Shown here: positions 22,972 through 35,072 of the stretch, piece by piece | How positions within the stretch are numbered: the stretch's first letter is position 1 | How the letters are laid out: each line of letters opens with the position of its first letter | Source: Terana coerulea | Taxonomy: Eukaryota > Basidiomycota > Agaricomycetes > Polyporales > Phanerochaetaceae | Direction: 5' to 3' | Length of the DNA stretch: 64,000 nt | NCBI GenBank assembly: GCA_024811115.1 | Contig: JAKOGH010000711.1 | Span: 1-64,000, forward strand | Notes under the pieces: model-generated | What the model was told of the DNA's origin: nothing | Seen by the model: the letters and a program-made list of their open reading frames with translations, nothing else | Databases searched by the model: none | Program-made: the position numbers and the translations under genes

Positions 22972-24557
22972 CTACTCCTCCTCCTCACTCAAAGACTCGT
23001 TAAATATGTCTGGGTCTCGCGGCTGACGCCTACATATATTTCCAGAAGACGAGAACCAGGGAGGATCCACCGTTGTCAGGGCCTCACTCAGCCCAGACTG
23101 TGTCGCGGATTGTCGTAGGTTAACCACGAACCTGCAAGTGAGGACAGGCGGCTGCGATCGACTCGTGTGACTTCATACTCAAAATGGCCTTTGAAAGCTA
23201 GCTGCTCACCATTGTGTCAAAGAACGGGCCAATGAAGGAAATACCCTGTAAAGCGCTCCAGTGAGGCTTAGAGATGAGCTGAGGACAGAACGAACACGCT
23301 GATTTAGAGCAATAATCTGGGCGATGTTGAGAAGCAGCAAGACTCTGTAAGTTAATCAGTGCCCGTGGCCCGCACGCGAGGTAAACGATAGCGTACGAGA
23401 AATATACCGTACCTAGGCCACAAGCGGTTATCAGAAGGTGGCATGATATAACGACGATATAGCTTACCATCACGTAGCAGGCACTGGGTAAGAGAGAGAC
23501 CAGCAGCCATGTGGATAGTCCTGGGTTGACGATGGTACGTTTTCAGCCACGTGCACACGAGAATCAGGGCCTCAGACACAATGACGGGGGCTCGAGAGAC
23601 TAGCGAAACTATTCCGTGCATCAGCGGTACATAGTACGGCATGGGGTGTTTATGCTTACATCTATCCTCGCGTCATTAGCTACATCTTCACGAGTACTAC
23701 GTGGGAAACACTCACATGATACCCAACCTGGCAGATAGCGGCGCAGTGGTTTGTGAACAAAATATAAAGCGTGGACCAATAAAAGACAATGAAATGGAAG
23801 AACTGGCCAGAAGGTACTGGACCGCATATGCAGAGGTTAGCTGCACTCCCGGTACAGATTGGACAAATGGGAAGCTTACGCTATTGATAACAGCTGGAGC
23901 CAGTCCAAGCCCGACGACAATACCAAGGAGTACATAATTTCTGTCAGAAATTGCCAGTATTCTCAACGCGGAGAATACTGGCCAATAGCTCAGTGTGATG
24001 CCGTAGCCATTTAACTGCCAAACGTACTGGCAGTCTGCATATATCCCATTAATACCGGAACTAGCGTCATGGTGATCCTGCTATGGCAACTATTCGCTCA
24101 TAGCGAGTCAGCACGATGGGTCCACCGAGAGCGGTTGGGAAAACAGACCTCTACAATTGAATGGAATATGCATGAGACGAAACTGAAACCAGATAATGAC
24201 TGTCATACACACCTTAGTGGTAGGTTGAGGCAGCACCAGGAAGATGGCTTCAAGGAGCAGCGTCCACCGAATGAAGATGAGCAGTATTGATGATGCTGTG
24301 AGCTTCCTTCTCCATACTACAGAGATTTCGTCGCCGAGGGTAATAACATATTCATAAAGTATTATCGCTGGTAGCAACGATCAGAGTCGCTCGCAGACCA
24401 TGGCTATGTGCATACCTGCCACCGCAACGAGAAGCCAATCCGAGCTTGCACTGCAACATAGATTAGAATACTACGGACTAAAATCTGCAATATATACGCA
24501 CATCAGACGAAAGGAGACCATCCCTGGGCCTGTCGCAACCGGGTCAGCGGGAACCAT
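22972..24557 (-). CDS. DUF6533 seven-helix membrane protein, copy B (intact)
   Basis: Paralogue with an open frame as far as can be traced. Exons: 24502-24557, 24416-24450, 24213-24367, 24149-24150, 24028-24089, 23880-23977; these six sum to 408 nt, exactly 136 codons. Later exons encode YLLASSSISLSFIGPRF, VSLVSRAPVIVSEALILV, LTQCLLRDG, VLLLLNIAQIIAL and GISFIGPFFDTM, and the last one FVVNLRQSATQSGLSEAL through to an acidic end (SLSEEEE, stop at 22972-22974). The DUF6533 core reads IILYEYVITLGDEISVVW then RRKLTASSILLIFIRW. It is the closest relative of copy A, with which it also shares upstream sequence. Function is unknown; the topology is receptor-like, with several hydrophobic helices and a variable charged tail. 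Confidence 0.75.
24149..24150 (-). other. Putative 2-nt microexon of copy B
   Basis: AG between ATTGTAG and GTCTGT on the minus strand, flanked by introns of 62 nt (24151-24212) and 59 nt (24090-24148). It gives AG+T (Ser) before CHSRITMTL and makes exons 1-6 a multiple of three. Confidence 0.65.
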
Positions 24558-25904
24558 TATTGTCGCAGACAATGTGGGTAAAGGGGAAGGCAGAAGCGAG
24601 AGCGGGAAAAAGCATTCTGGATTCCTGCTGTTCGCGTTGATACGAGCATATATACTTGTGACGAATGCGGGTGAAACCTTACCGTCGAAACGATGCGTTC
24701 ATACCGCTGCACCACCGTCATCAGATAATGACCTCTTCGGGAACGTTGCTGGCAACCTCACACTTCTACAGGAGCATCGCCGGATATGGCTCTGTATTCC
24801 CTCCAGGAATCATAGTATTGTATTCATGAGCTCCCATGAATCCAAGCCGACGAGCAGCGTGTAGAAAAGTCATACGCACTCTCGCCTGTATGAGGCTAGG
24901 ATCTGATAGGTTGCTAGTAGTGACTGCTATCGAATGATGCCACAGCTACTCACCGCAACCCGCCTACAGCAAACAGTTGCGCGTTGAGATCGAAGATTGA
25001 CGACGTTGCCCTGTGTTCATGGAGGTTGATGTTGAACAAGGGAATCGGGCTGCGCGCAACAAATTTAGAGAGCAGAACAGGGTATCGTGATACCAATCGC
25101 GTTCATAGCGCCATAAACCATCTGCGCCTCGTATTCAGCGCGCGGTAGCGTAATTCTGCGCTTCTCAGTTCCCGCAATGATCATACCGAGTAGAGTTTTC
25201 ACGAGGGCAAGTGAAGCTTGACTTGAGCCACATTGCTCTTCGTTCAATACGGTCAAATTTATGCTGCTAAAAGAAACACAGCTGATCAGGACGAACGTCA
25301 CAGGAACCGAGACCTCGTACCTCGGTCAAGCTAAGTTGGACTTCTGCAGATGTCGCAGCCCAAATGGACAAAGAGTCGCTAACATCGTGGGCGCTGCCAC
25401 AAGCTCACCTCAATCGACTTCGCGGTCGTGTGTACTTGCGGTGGGCTGAATGATATAGTGCTCTGATCATGCCTGTAGACGGACCAGTTGCTGTCTGGCG
25501 AACTGAGTGTCATGGTTACTAGAATTGAGCCTCGATGGCCCGCTTTCAGCTTATACTTCCTGGGCCCAATGCTTTCTGCACATCGTTCGAAGCGTATCCT
25601 ATACTGAGTACAGATGGAGAGAATGGGAGTCGGATGAGTTCATAACAAGAATTGACGGTGCAAAGCAGACGAGCTCGTTCTTGAGCGCCAATAGTACTTG
25701 CCGTAGAGTGCGGAGCAAGACCCCGGATATCACGTCCGGACCCTCTGCCACCGCTGCCACCATCACGTCGGCACGTGTTGAAGGTTGCATCTGCAGTACC
25801 AGCGAAGAAGAGAATGAGTTCCGAAGTCTAAAACAAACAAGCAGCTTGAACGCCAACGTTTAGTTGTCCAAGCCACCGTGCCGGTAATACGAAAGCAAAT
25901 TGGC
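24558..25904. other. Duplicated flank upstream of copy B
   Basis: Counterpart of 21588-22840; no confident gene. An open frame on minus (25599-25856) covers part of it but is not conserved in frame in the sister block, which argues against coding function. Confidence 0.5.
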
Positions 25905-27543
25905 TCAGCATTCTGATTCTTCGTCCTCGTACCGGTCCTCGTCCTCGCCCGCGAATGTCCCACTATCCACGACAACCTCTTCTCCAACACTCACAGGCTG
26001 CGCAAACTCATCTATACTGCTTGCCCAATTCCTAAACACCGGCCCTGTAACAGAAGCCCATGGCTGCTCCACGTCTTCGGGAGCTTCGCTCAATCCAGTG
26101 TGCGTGACTGCCTGCCGGAGGTTCATGATGAACCTACTTATCAGGATAGGCGGCTGTATGTAGATTTGGTGGGTACAGCAAACCGCTGAACAGACCAAGT
26201 ATGGGGCTTACCAGGATGTCGATGAAAGCGCTGATGAATGAGATATTCTGTGCATGGTGAGTCGTTGTATGCGCGCGCACGTTGTTTGAACAGCTGACCT
26301 CATGAGTGATGACGACTATCTGGGACATATTCAAGATTAATAGAACCCTATCGCAGCATCAGCACACGCGTGATTAAATGAAGAGAACGACTCACAAAAA
26401 GTACACCGTGCCTAGGGGAACCTCGTTCAGTTAACAGTCGGGACACGAACTTGCTTTACTCACCATCCCGTAGTAGACATTGTGTGAGCGATGGCGAAGA
26501 TGGGAGGCGCATGATCTGTCCGTAATGGCTGTACGTCTTCCTCCAAGTGTAGACAAGAATCAAAGCCTCGGATATGATAACCGGGATCCTCGAGCCATAC
26601 GCAACTGGACTTTCATCAGTGACAGCGTTGCGGCAACAAATCAGACTGCTCACATCTACCCCCAAATTTCAGTTAGCAAATGTCGAAGACAGAATCGCCA
26701 GACGTAAGCATACATTTTGTTCAGGGTGCTGGAGATTGCCATCTCCTGTGGGCAGATCACATACTGTGGACCAACAAATGAAACCGTGACGCCGGAGCGT
26801 GCCACGAGGTACTATATATGAGCGGCATTATGTGTCAGTGTAGCCCACAAAAAATCGTATGGCACGCACGGCATTTATCACAGTAGGGGCTAATCCTAAC
26901 ACAAGTACAGTTCCCAGAAGGATGTTATTTTTCTTCGATATGGCGAAAATCCGTAATGCAGAGAAGACTGGTTCGCACAACAGTCAGTGAGATCGGGTAT
27001 ATTTAGCTCTCCGCGAACGTACTTGCTGTCAGAGTGTATCCTATCAATACCGGGAGAAGGACCATCGCGACTCTGATATGGCAACTGCACAATGGTAAGC
27101 AACGGTGTCTCGAGGTTAACGAAGTTTCTTCGTGCTGACCTCTATTCAACCACATAGCGTTAGACTCACTGAGCATTCAAGGTGCATAAGACGTACCGTC
27201 AGAGCAGGCTGTGGGAGTATGATGAACAACGCGTCCAAGAGTAGCGTCCAGCGCGTAATCAGAGCAAAAACGATGCCACTGAGAAACTCCTTTCCACACG
27301 ACCGCAACCTCGCTTTCGAAGGTGATGGTGTATTCGTAGAACACCAATGCTGCAGATGCCGAGGTCAGGCAAAGGCTGCACCAGAGGGCAGTGAACATAC
27401 CGGCAACGGCAACCAGGGAGCCAGTCCGCGCTGGCACTGGACGGAGCGTTAGTAGTGTGCGATAGTTCATCAAGGTCATCGTACGCTGTACTCAATGCGC
27501 CAGCATCAAGATTTGGAGGCAAAGCACCAGCCTGGGCGACCAT
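25905..27543 (-). pseudogene. DUF6533 seven-helix membrane protein, copy C (probably disrupted)
   Basis: Fourth paralogue. It shows the core VFYEYTITFESEVAVVW, then KEFLSGIVFALITRW one frame away, RVAMVLLPVLIGYTLTA, IFSALRIFAISKKNN, YLVARSGVTVSFVGPQY, GSRIPVIISEALILVYTW, LTQCLLRDGE, VLLILNMSQIVVI, NISFISAFIDIL, and a tail FIMNLRQAVTHTGLSEAP ending DEESEC. Exon 3 (27197-27349) is 153 nt instead of 155, a two-base loss after VVW; exon 4 (27023-27084, 62 nt) and exon 5 (26870-26967, 98 nt) keep the family lengths. The exon 1 donor lies one base off relative to A, B and D, balanced by an indel in exon 2. The exon after SFVGPQY has no donor in the right phase. The gene is thus either decaying or affected by assembly errors. 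Confidence 0.55.
27140..27141 (-). other. Putative 2-nt microexon of copy C
   Basis: AG between TGAATAG and GTCAGC on the minus strand; introns of 55 nt (27142-27196) and 55 nt (27085-27139). It restores the frame into CHIRVAMVL, as in the other three copies. Confidence 0.55.
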
Positions 27544-29937
27544 CGACGCAGAGCGGGGGGCAGAAGGTCGAAGGAAATGCATCCATAAGACGTTGCGGTC
27601 CTTTTCTACTGGTACAGTACTGGATGCATGGCAGATACAGCGGAAGAACATTCCCCGGTGCGTGCGCGCGACTCGCAGTCTCGGTGCATCGGAATCTGTT
27701 GCGTCTTCTCTAGGCACGGGCGTAGACAGAGAAGTCTGTTTGTAGCCATAGATGTCTTGAGATGCATGTGCACGTGTGACTGTTTCTTCTCATGAGGATG
27801 ACGACATCCCAGCGGGGAAGATGACACCGCGCAGGTCATCCTGGAAGTTTGGGTGTGCATCTGTACTGCAACGGCAACGAGAATCTGTCAATCATACGAT
27901 CAGTCAATGCCACAAAGCCAGAGTGTCGCAGCTTACCACATTGTAGATATTACGAAGAACAACGAAACGGAAAGCCGGAGACCGTCAGTAGCGACACACC
28001 GCGTGTCTGAACCGTCAGCGCTTCAGCACCGAATGAGACACCCGTGTACGGTAAGCCTAAAGTGTTCGTAAGTGCGGCGCGTTCTGTCTGTTTCAGCTTG
28101 CTCCAGACCACGAAGAAGAGGGAATGATTGATTTGAACGCCAGTTTCATGGTAAATGCTGCGCGTACTGCTACCTGCCAACTTTCAGATCGTCAACAAAA
28201 TAGTACAAAGACGGAACGAAAGATGTCACCGCTCACCATGATCTGGAGCTCGTTGCTGTTGGCTCATGTTGTCCACGTCGCACATCCTTGACGTGTTCGA
28301 CTTGGACAACAGCATAGCATAACAAGAGCATAGCACAAACAAAGCCTATCATGTATCAGCGCTGATGTGGACTGCGTAGACTCAAGGGATAGCCATCGAC
28401 AGCAGGCAGCACGAGTGGGCCTAGGCAGAGGAGACGACACGCCGCGGTCGTGTCATTTTGCGAAGGGGTTATGGCGAGCCAAATAACATGAAAAGGTTGC
28501 CATCTCACGCGCATCCAGCGCTCCGAGGAGTTCTGCCGTCGTACACCAACCCAAGTTTGCGGCATGAGTGAAGGCAAGAAAGCACAACCAGCTGTCATGG
28601 CCCGTATCTTGAGAGCATGACGGTGTCATCCGCTTTTGACGATGCCTGTTTTCTGGAGTACCGTAGCCTTTGAGTCTCCCAAGTTGAGCACTGTGTGATA
28701 GAGCATGCACGTTAGTCCCAGCGCCGCGTGATTGCACGTTTTACTTTATTGGCAAGTGTTTGATATGACCTTTCGCTCCCAGTTGAACCCGAGTTTGGCC
28801 AGCTCATGCAGTGCGTTGCCTGAGTCAAAATATGTCATTTCTGATTGGCTATCGTACATAGCACGTTGTCGCGACCGCTGTGAAAAGAGTCTCGGTCAAA
28901 TACGAATGGATATCATACCATATAACTGCTGGGGTTATCGTACGTTGGCTCTGAGGCATAACCTGGCATAACATGCACTTTCTCCAGCGCCATCGGAATG
29001 CGACCTTCTTGCTGCACCTAGGTGAGGGCCGACAGCGTAAATGTCAATATACGCGAATAGTAAGTGCATCTTACATCGCCGATGTGAGCTTGCCTTAGAC
29101 ACTGATAGAGGTAGACAACTGAGGACATGGCCTGTGTTTGTAGACGTGCTCAAGCGCAATAGCAAGCGTGAAAGATCCTCGCAACTGCTGTCATGAGGGC
29201 CCGAGCCGTCAGAGGCGTGTGCCTGACTCCATCCACAGCAGAGCAGAGCAAGAAGCGAAGTCGGTATGTCTTCCTCAGAGAATCTCATTGTGATACCTAG
29301 GCGGAGCAAACCCATGAATCAGCTCCAAGAGTACTTTGAAGTGAGTACTCCGTGGGTACTCATCCTTCATCCACTTACTTTTGTGGGTCGTCGGCAAGAT
29401 CGGTGAAGACCTGCGTACGCATCGTTGTCGAGCGTGCGGGCGCAGCGCCGCTTTGCTTGACCCGAGTCAAGCTGTGTAGCCAGGGAGGTTGGACGGCCGA
29501 CAGACGTCCGCTGTAACGACGCATGTCCGAGACTTCTGACATCCTGCGGCAAGATGAGGCGATATCGCCGCAGCGCAAGCACGACGGCAAGCAGAGGTCG
29601 AGCGTATGACGGTCGAGGAAGATATAACCGTCCGACGCTTTGAAGGCAAGGAGACCGTCGGGGGCCAAATTCACCAAGCGAATTTGACGTGAGCGCTTGG
29701 GCGTCGCGGGGCATCCGGCCGCGGGGGCCAATCAAACGCCGGACGTAGGTCGCGAGGCGGCCGGGCATTCGGCGGGTTCGGCGTAAAGGACGCCTGCGAT
29801 TGGCTTCGGCAAGCGGGTCCGATGCAATCACGTTGCGCATAAATTCGCGAGCAGGTCCGGACGCTGCCGGCGCGTCTTGATCCTCAACCTCTCTTTTTCT
29901 CCCCTCGAGCTCGTCGACGTCGACGACGTGCCCGACG
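27544..29937. other. Region upstream of the DUF6533 array and of aconitase
   Basis: No supported gene. Minus-strand frames at 28935-29315 (126 codons) and 29367-30074 (235 codons) are open but show no domain; the second runs antisense into aconitase exon 1 and is probably a compositional shadow. The aconitase promoter should lie in its last few hundred bases. Confidence 0.35.
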
Positions 29938-32768
29938 ATGTTCAACCTCACAGGAAGAACGGCGCACGCATGGAGGTCCCTCCAGCGCGCCGCCGCTGGA
30001 ATGGCCACCGTCGCTGAGCCCATTGGTGCGACGAAAGTCCCCATGTCGCTGCTCGAACCAAAAGCGTACATCAACTACCAGCGCATCGAGGACAACCTCG
30101 CAGTCGTCCGCGACAGGCGAGTGGGCATGCTGCTGCACCGCTGAGACTTGCTAAACGTATCCATGTAGACTGAAGCGCCCTCTGACCCTCTCGGAGAAGA
30201 TCTTGTACGGTCATCTTGCCGACCCGGTGAACCAGGACATCGAGCGCGGTGTTAGCTACCTCAAGCTGCGCCCAGATGTACGTGGTCGTCGTGTATTCGC
30301 TTTCCTTTGACTAACGTGCCGCCTCCCTTCAGCGTGTTGCCTGCCAGGATGCCACCGCACAGGTACGTTGCGCTATCTCTGTCGCGCGTCTAACTTCTGA
30401 CGTCACGTCCCTCTCGCAGATGGCTATTCTCCAGTTCATGTCGGCGGGTATGGATACGGCAGCTGTCCCGACAACGGTACACTGTGACCATCTTATCGAG
30501 GCTCAAATTGGTGGTGTGAAGGACTTGGAGCGCGCTAAGTCCCTCAACAAGGAGGTGTACGATTTCCTGGCAACGGCAACGGCCAAGGTACGTGACACTA
30601 TCTTTTCCCTACTCGCCTCATCGCATAACCTCTTGTGTGCAGTACGGTCTCGGTTTCTGGAAACCTGGCTCTGGTATTATCCACCAGATCATATTGGAGA
30701 ACTATGCCTTCCCCGGTGGATTGATGATTGGTACCGACTCCCACACCCCTAATGCTGGCGGTCTTGGTATGATCGCGTGCGGTGTTGGAGGTGCCGATGC
30801 TGTTGACGTTATGGCTGGCATCCCCTGGGAGTTGAAGTGCCCTAATGTCATTGGTGTTAACCTTACTGGCCAGCTGTCCGGCTGGACTTCCGCCAAAGGT
30901 GTGTGTATTTGTGATGTTCTGCGCGTGCAAATATTTACTCGTTATAGATGTTATCTTGAAGGTCGCAGGTATTCTTACTGTCAAGGGTGGTACTGGCGCT
31001 ATCGTTGAGTACACTGGCTCTGGTGTTGACTCGCTCTCGGCTACTGGCATGGCTACCATCTGCAACATGGGTGCTGAAATCGGCGCTACAACCTCTCTGT
31101 TCCCCTTCAACCACCGTATGACCGACTACCTTAAGGCAACCAAGCGCGAGCAGATCGCCGAATACGCCAAGCGCTTCCAACACAACTTGAAGCCTGACGA
31201 GGGTGCTCAGTACGACAGGGTTATCGACATCGTGAGTTTCTTCAGGCTCACTACAGCGGTACTCTCTAACATTGGAAGTAGAACCTCTCTGAGCTGGAGC
31301 CCCACATCAACGGACCCTTTACCCCTGATTTGGCTACTCCCCTGTCCAAGTTCAAGGATGCTGTCAAGGAGAATGGCTGGCCTCAGGAGCTCAAGGTCGC
31401 ACTCATTGGTTCCTGCACCAACTCTTCGTACGAGGACATGTCGCGTGCTGCTTCCATCGCTCGTGAGGCCAAGGATGCTGGCATCGACCTGAAGAGCAAG
31501 TTCACGGTTACCCCTGGATCTGAGCAGGTTCGCGCTACCATTGCTCGTGATGGTCAGATTGGTATCTTCGAGGAGGCTGGTGGTCTCGTCTTGGCCAACG
31601 CTTGCGGTCCTTGCATCGGCCAGTGGGACAGGCGCGACGTGAAGAAGGGCGTCCCCAACTCCAGTGAGTGTGTTCGAATTTTCCTGTCAGCCGTCCACTT
31701 ACCCCTATTCTCAGTCATCACCTCGTACAACCGTAACTTCACCGGCCGTAACGACGCTAACCCCGCCACCCACGCCTTCGTCGCTTCCCCAGACATTGTT
31801 ACCGCCATGGCCTACGCTGGTGACCTCACGTTCAACCCCATCACGGACACCCTTACCGACAAGAACGGCAAGCCTTTCAAGTTCAGCGACCCATCTGGAA
31901 ACGAGCTTCCCCCTCGTGGATATGACCCCGGCGAGAACACTTTCCAGGCTCCCCCCGCCGACCGTGCTAGCGTCCAGGTTGCTGTTGACCCCAAGTCCGA
32001 CCGTCTCCAACTGTTGAAGCCCTTCAAGCCTTGGGATGGCAAGACCCCCACCGATCTCCCCATTCTCATCAAGGCTAAGGGCAAGTGCACGACGGATCAC
32101 ATCTCTGCTGGCGGCCCCTGGTTGAAGTACCGTGGACACCTCGAGAACATCTCCCGTGCGTATCATAACTCGGGTTCTGGCAATCTTGACTGATCTTCGC
32201 TTCAGAGAACTGCTTGATCGGTGCCATCAACTCCGAGAACGGCGAGGCTAACAAGGTCAAGAACCAGATCACCGGTGAATTCGGCGCCGTTCCCGCTACC
32301 GCTGCGTACTACCGTGACCACGACATCAAGTGGGTCGTCGTCGGTGACCACAACTATGGTGAAGGTTCATCCCGTGAGCACGCCGCGCTCGAGCCCCGTT
32401 TCCTCGGCGGCCTCGCCATCATCACCCGCTCCTTCGCCCGTATCCACGAGACCAACCTGAAGAAGCAGGGCATGCTTGCGCTGACTTTCATCGACCCCGC
32501 CGACTACGACAAGATCAGCCCGTCTGACAAGGTCGACATCCTCGGCCTCGAGTCCTTCGCGCCCGGCAAGAACTTGACCCTGGCCGTCAAGCACGAGGAT
32601 GGCAGCAAGGAGGAGATCGCCCTCGCGCACACCTTCAACGAGGGCCAGATCGCGTGGTTCAAGGCTGGTTCTGCCCTCAACCTGGTAAGCTATCTCGTGC
32701 CCACGTTACTTCATGCTGATCGCTAATGGCATGTACAGATGGCCCAGCAGGCGAAGGGCTCGCAGTAA
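29938..32768 (+). CDS. ACO1: Aconitate hydratase, mitochondrial
   Basis: TCA-cycle enzyme that isomerises citrate to isocitrate through a [4Fe-4S] cluster. Ten exons: 29938-30116, 30169-30277, 30333-30362, 30420-30587, 30643-30898, 30948-31231, 31282-31663, 31715-32155, 32206-32684, 32739-32768; total 2358 nt, 785 residues, the normal length for the mitochondrial enzyme. The N-terminus ([20 protein letters not shown]) is Arg-rich and amphipathic, as expected for a mitochondrial targeting peptide. Cluster cysteines are seen in [10 protein letters not shown] and [11 protein letters not shown]; other signatures are [30 protein letters not shown] and [13 protein letters not shown]. No frame break is present. 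Intron 1 starts with GC (AG|GCGAGT at 30117) instead of GT; using the GC site is the only way to keep [13 protein letters not shown] in frame. Exon 3 and the last exon are only 30 nt each. Confidence 0.97.
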
Positions 32769-33667
32769 ATCCGACGGCTCACCACACACTACATTGGATT
32801 GATATCCTCTGCTGGCTGCGACGGAGCTCGAATCGAGGGCCCGTGCTCCCTATGCGCTACGAGATGGTGGAACATGCGTTCTGTTCGTGCCTGCTGCCGT
32901 GATAGACTACGTTACGTTGGGCTGCATCGTTACTGTCTCCCGTCTACCCTCATCCGCGTTTCTTACTCGTTTTTCTCTCGCTCTCCTGTAGTATTTCCGT
33001 GTAACGATCTGAAATGAAGCACCATGATTGCTCGGAAATGGTGTGGGCGTCGTGCTCGCTGTGATCATGTTCACAAATCAAGTCGACAGCACTCGTGAGT
33101 ACCGTTGCTGGTGGTCCAGACAGGGCTGATCTGTCGCTACTGCAACCATTTACTTGATATTCTCGCAAGAAGGGACGTCGCTATCTTAGACTCGACGGTG
33201 CGCATCCTGTCGTCCCGGTCTTAATGGCAGACGTCAGAACCTCTAACCTCAAGCCAATGCCGTTTCAAACGATTCTGGCCATGCACGGTGTGCCAGTGCC
33301 TCCGGTGCCAACAGCACTAATCGTCCCAGGCACTTGGTCGGTGCTATCTCGCGGCCGCAGCAAGACAGCAGTCTGGCCAAAGCCCAGGATGGCAGTTGGG
33401 CGTCTTTGTGTTCGCTCCCCTACGCCGACGTTCATCAACGTTTCGGCGCGACCTTGGGGCCGGTGGGACTCGCCACTCAAGAACGTGCCTTGAAGCGGGA
33501 ATCGGAATGACCTGGAGGACAGGAGAGAGGCACAAGGGGACACTGTCTATCATACTTCAACGTTAACGCTAACATGGCGCTCGATGTCAGGCACCATTTA
33601 TCTCCTCCGCTAAACGGTTTTAGTAGTAAACGGAAGGATTGAAGGAGGAAGCACACGTGCGCCGTGG
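32769..33667. other. Intergenic region after aconitase
   Basis: 3' flank of aconitase; no supported gene. Short frames near 33224-33553 on both strands show no recognisable motif. Confidence 0.4.
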
Positions 33668-33675
33668 TATATAAT
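33668..33675 (+). promoter_or_regulatory. TATA box of the small unknown gene
   Basis: TATATAAT lies 133 bp before the ATG at 33808. A likely 5' UTR intron (GTGAGT at about 33737 to CAG at 33786) accounts for the distance. Confidence 0.45.
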
Positions 33676-33807
33676 CCAGGTTGCTAGGACTTGAGTCTCT
33701 ATTCCCCTATCCTCGCTCTAAACCATCCAGAACTCAGTGAGTAGTGCTTCTTCGACATCCACCAGCCGAGAACTCATGAGTTGCAGACTCACGACAAAGA
33801 CCATATC

Positions 33808-34498
33808 ATGCCTCTCCTCAGCGACAGGGTCAACTTCGTTCTCAACCTCGACAAAGACTCGATGCCCCCTGGGTTGACGATGAACATCCTTGAGATCAGG
33901 CCCGTGAAGCCATCGCCGGAGAGTGACTGGTATACACACTTTGTAAGGGATTATCATATTCTCTCAAGAGCTTGCATGGCTTCACAACTACAAATCTGTA
34001 GGCGACGCCGAGGTCAAAGGGTACTCCCTACGCCGTCGAGCCAGATTTTCTCGATGGCCGAGTCTGCGAATTCTGGCTTGCGGCGGAGAGGATGTGGTCC
34101 AACCCGACCGGCCCGTCCTTCGAGATCAAATTCAGCTTGACCGGGACAGCCGACGGCACTGCCATCTCACAACCTGGCTGGATTACTGTCTCTACCTCCG
34201 GTACGTCGTATGACCTCTCCTTACCGCTGTGCACGAACGGGACGCTTACACACGTGCGATCTGCGCAGACTGGGGATGGACGCGCCCAGATGAGACGCGC
34301 GTATCATACTGTTTCGAGGGCAGCACGCCGCAGACGATGTCGGTTTCGACACCAAATCTCCAGGCACCGAGCCCGGCGTGGGTTCATTTCGCGTTCGACC
34401 CCAAGGAGAAGAAGGTGGCGATGCTGGTGGACAGCAGCAGGGCGCTGCTGAACAAGGTGATTGACCTTATGCTCGGCGGGATTTTTCTGGGGTCATGA
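33808..34498 (+). CDS. Hypothetical protein of 187 residues
   Basis: Three exons, 33808-33942, 34002-34200 and 34269-34498, sum to 564 nt with consistent phases and GT-AG introns of 59 and 68 nt. The protein starts MPLLSDRVNFVLNLDKDS, contains EPDFLDGRVCEFWLAAERMW, GTAISQPGWITVSTS and DWGWTRPDETRVSYCFEG, and ends LMLGGIFLGS. It has no signal peptide or clear membrane segment and is rich in beta-type and aromatic residues. I do not recognise the family. A TATA box and a probable 5' UTR intron upstream support it as a real, expressed gene. Confidence 0.6.
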
Positions 34499-35072
34499 GG
34501 CAGCGATTAAGTGGGTATTCAAGGCAATTTGATGCGTTAGTGGAGCGGCTTCACGTTTACTGACGTTCTGAGAATATACTCGTTTATGTATGTGGAGCCT
34601 TCGGCAGCGCGAGTGCTCTGAATCTCGTAAGTCGTGAGGTAAGTATTGCTGAGGTATGGATAAAATAATGCACGTGGTGTGCTGGAAAGACTTCTCATGG
34701 GAGAGAAAGTGGAAGCGACAGTATTCTGGGAGTTAGCCTGTTACTTACATGACGCTCTTAAAGCAAGAGGCAAAAGATGTACACGGCCAGCTGTCTACAG
34801 AACCTGCGTCCGAGTCGGCGCCATGTAGCTCGGCCGCAGTGAAGGTGGGGTTTTCAGTTTCGGAAACTGCTTAGTCAGCAGTGGGAATGCTGTAGTGACG
34901 CGCCCAAGACGCGCCTGTCTGCACGCCGCGACCACTAAAATACAGCCATAGATAAACGACAGCATTCTGGGTACGTCTATAAGTTCATGAGTGTTACTGG
35001 AATCTATCTCATGAACGCCCACTCTTTCATTCAGATAAACGAATAGATCATATTTCCGATAGCACCCCTCCT
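34499..35072. other. Intergenic region
   Basis: No supported gene; a minus frame at 34795-35022 has no features. Confidence 0.4.

Noticed and set aside
28935..29315. 126-codon minus frame that might encode a small secreted protein
   Set aside because: The N-terminus is not a convincing signal peptide and no homologous pattern was recognised.
29367..30074. 235-codon open frame on minus upstream of and into aconitase exon 1
   Set aside because: It runs antisense to a certain exon, has low-complexity Arg-rich composition and no domain; most likely a consequence of GC-rich codon use.
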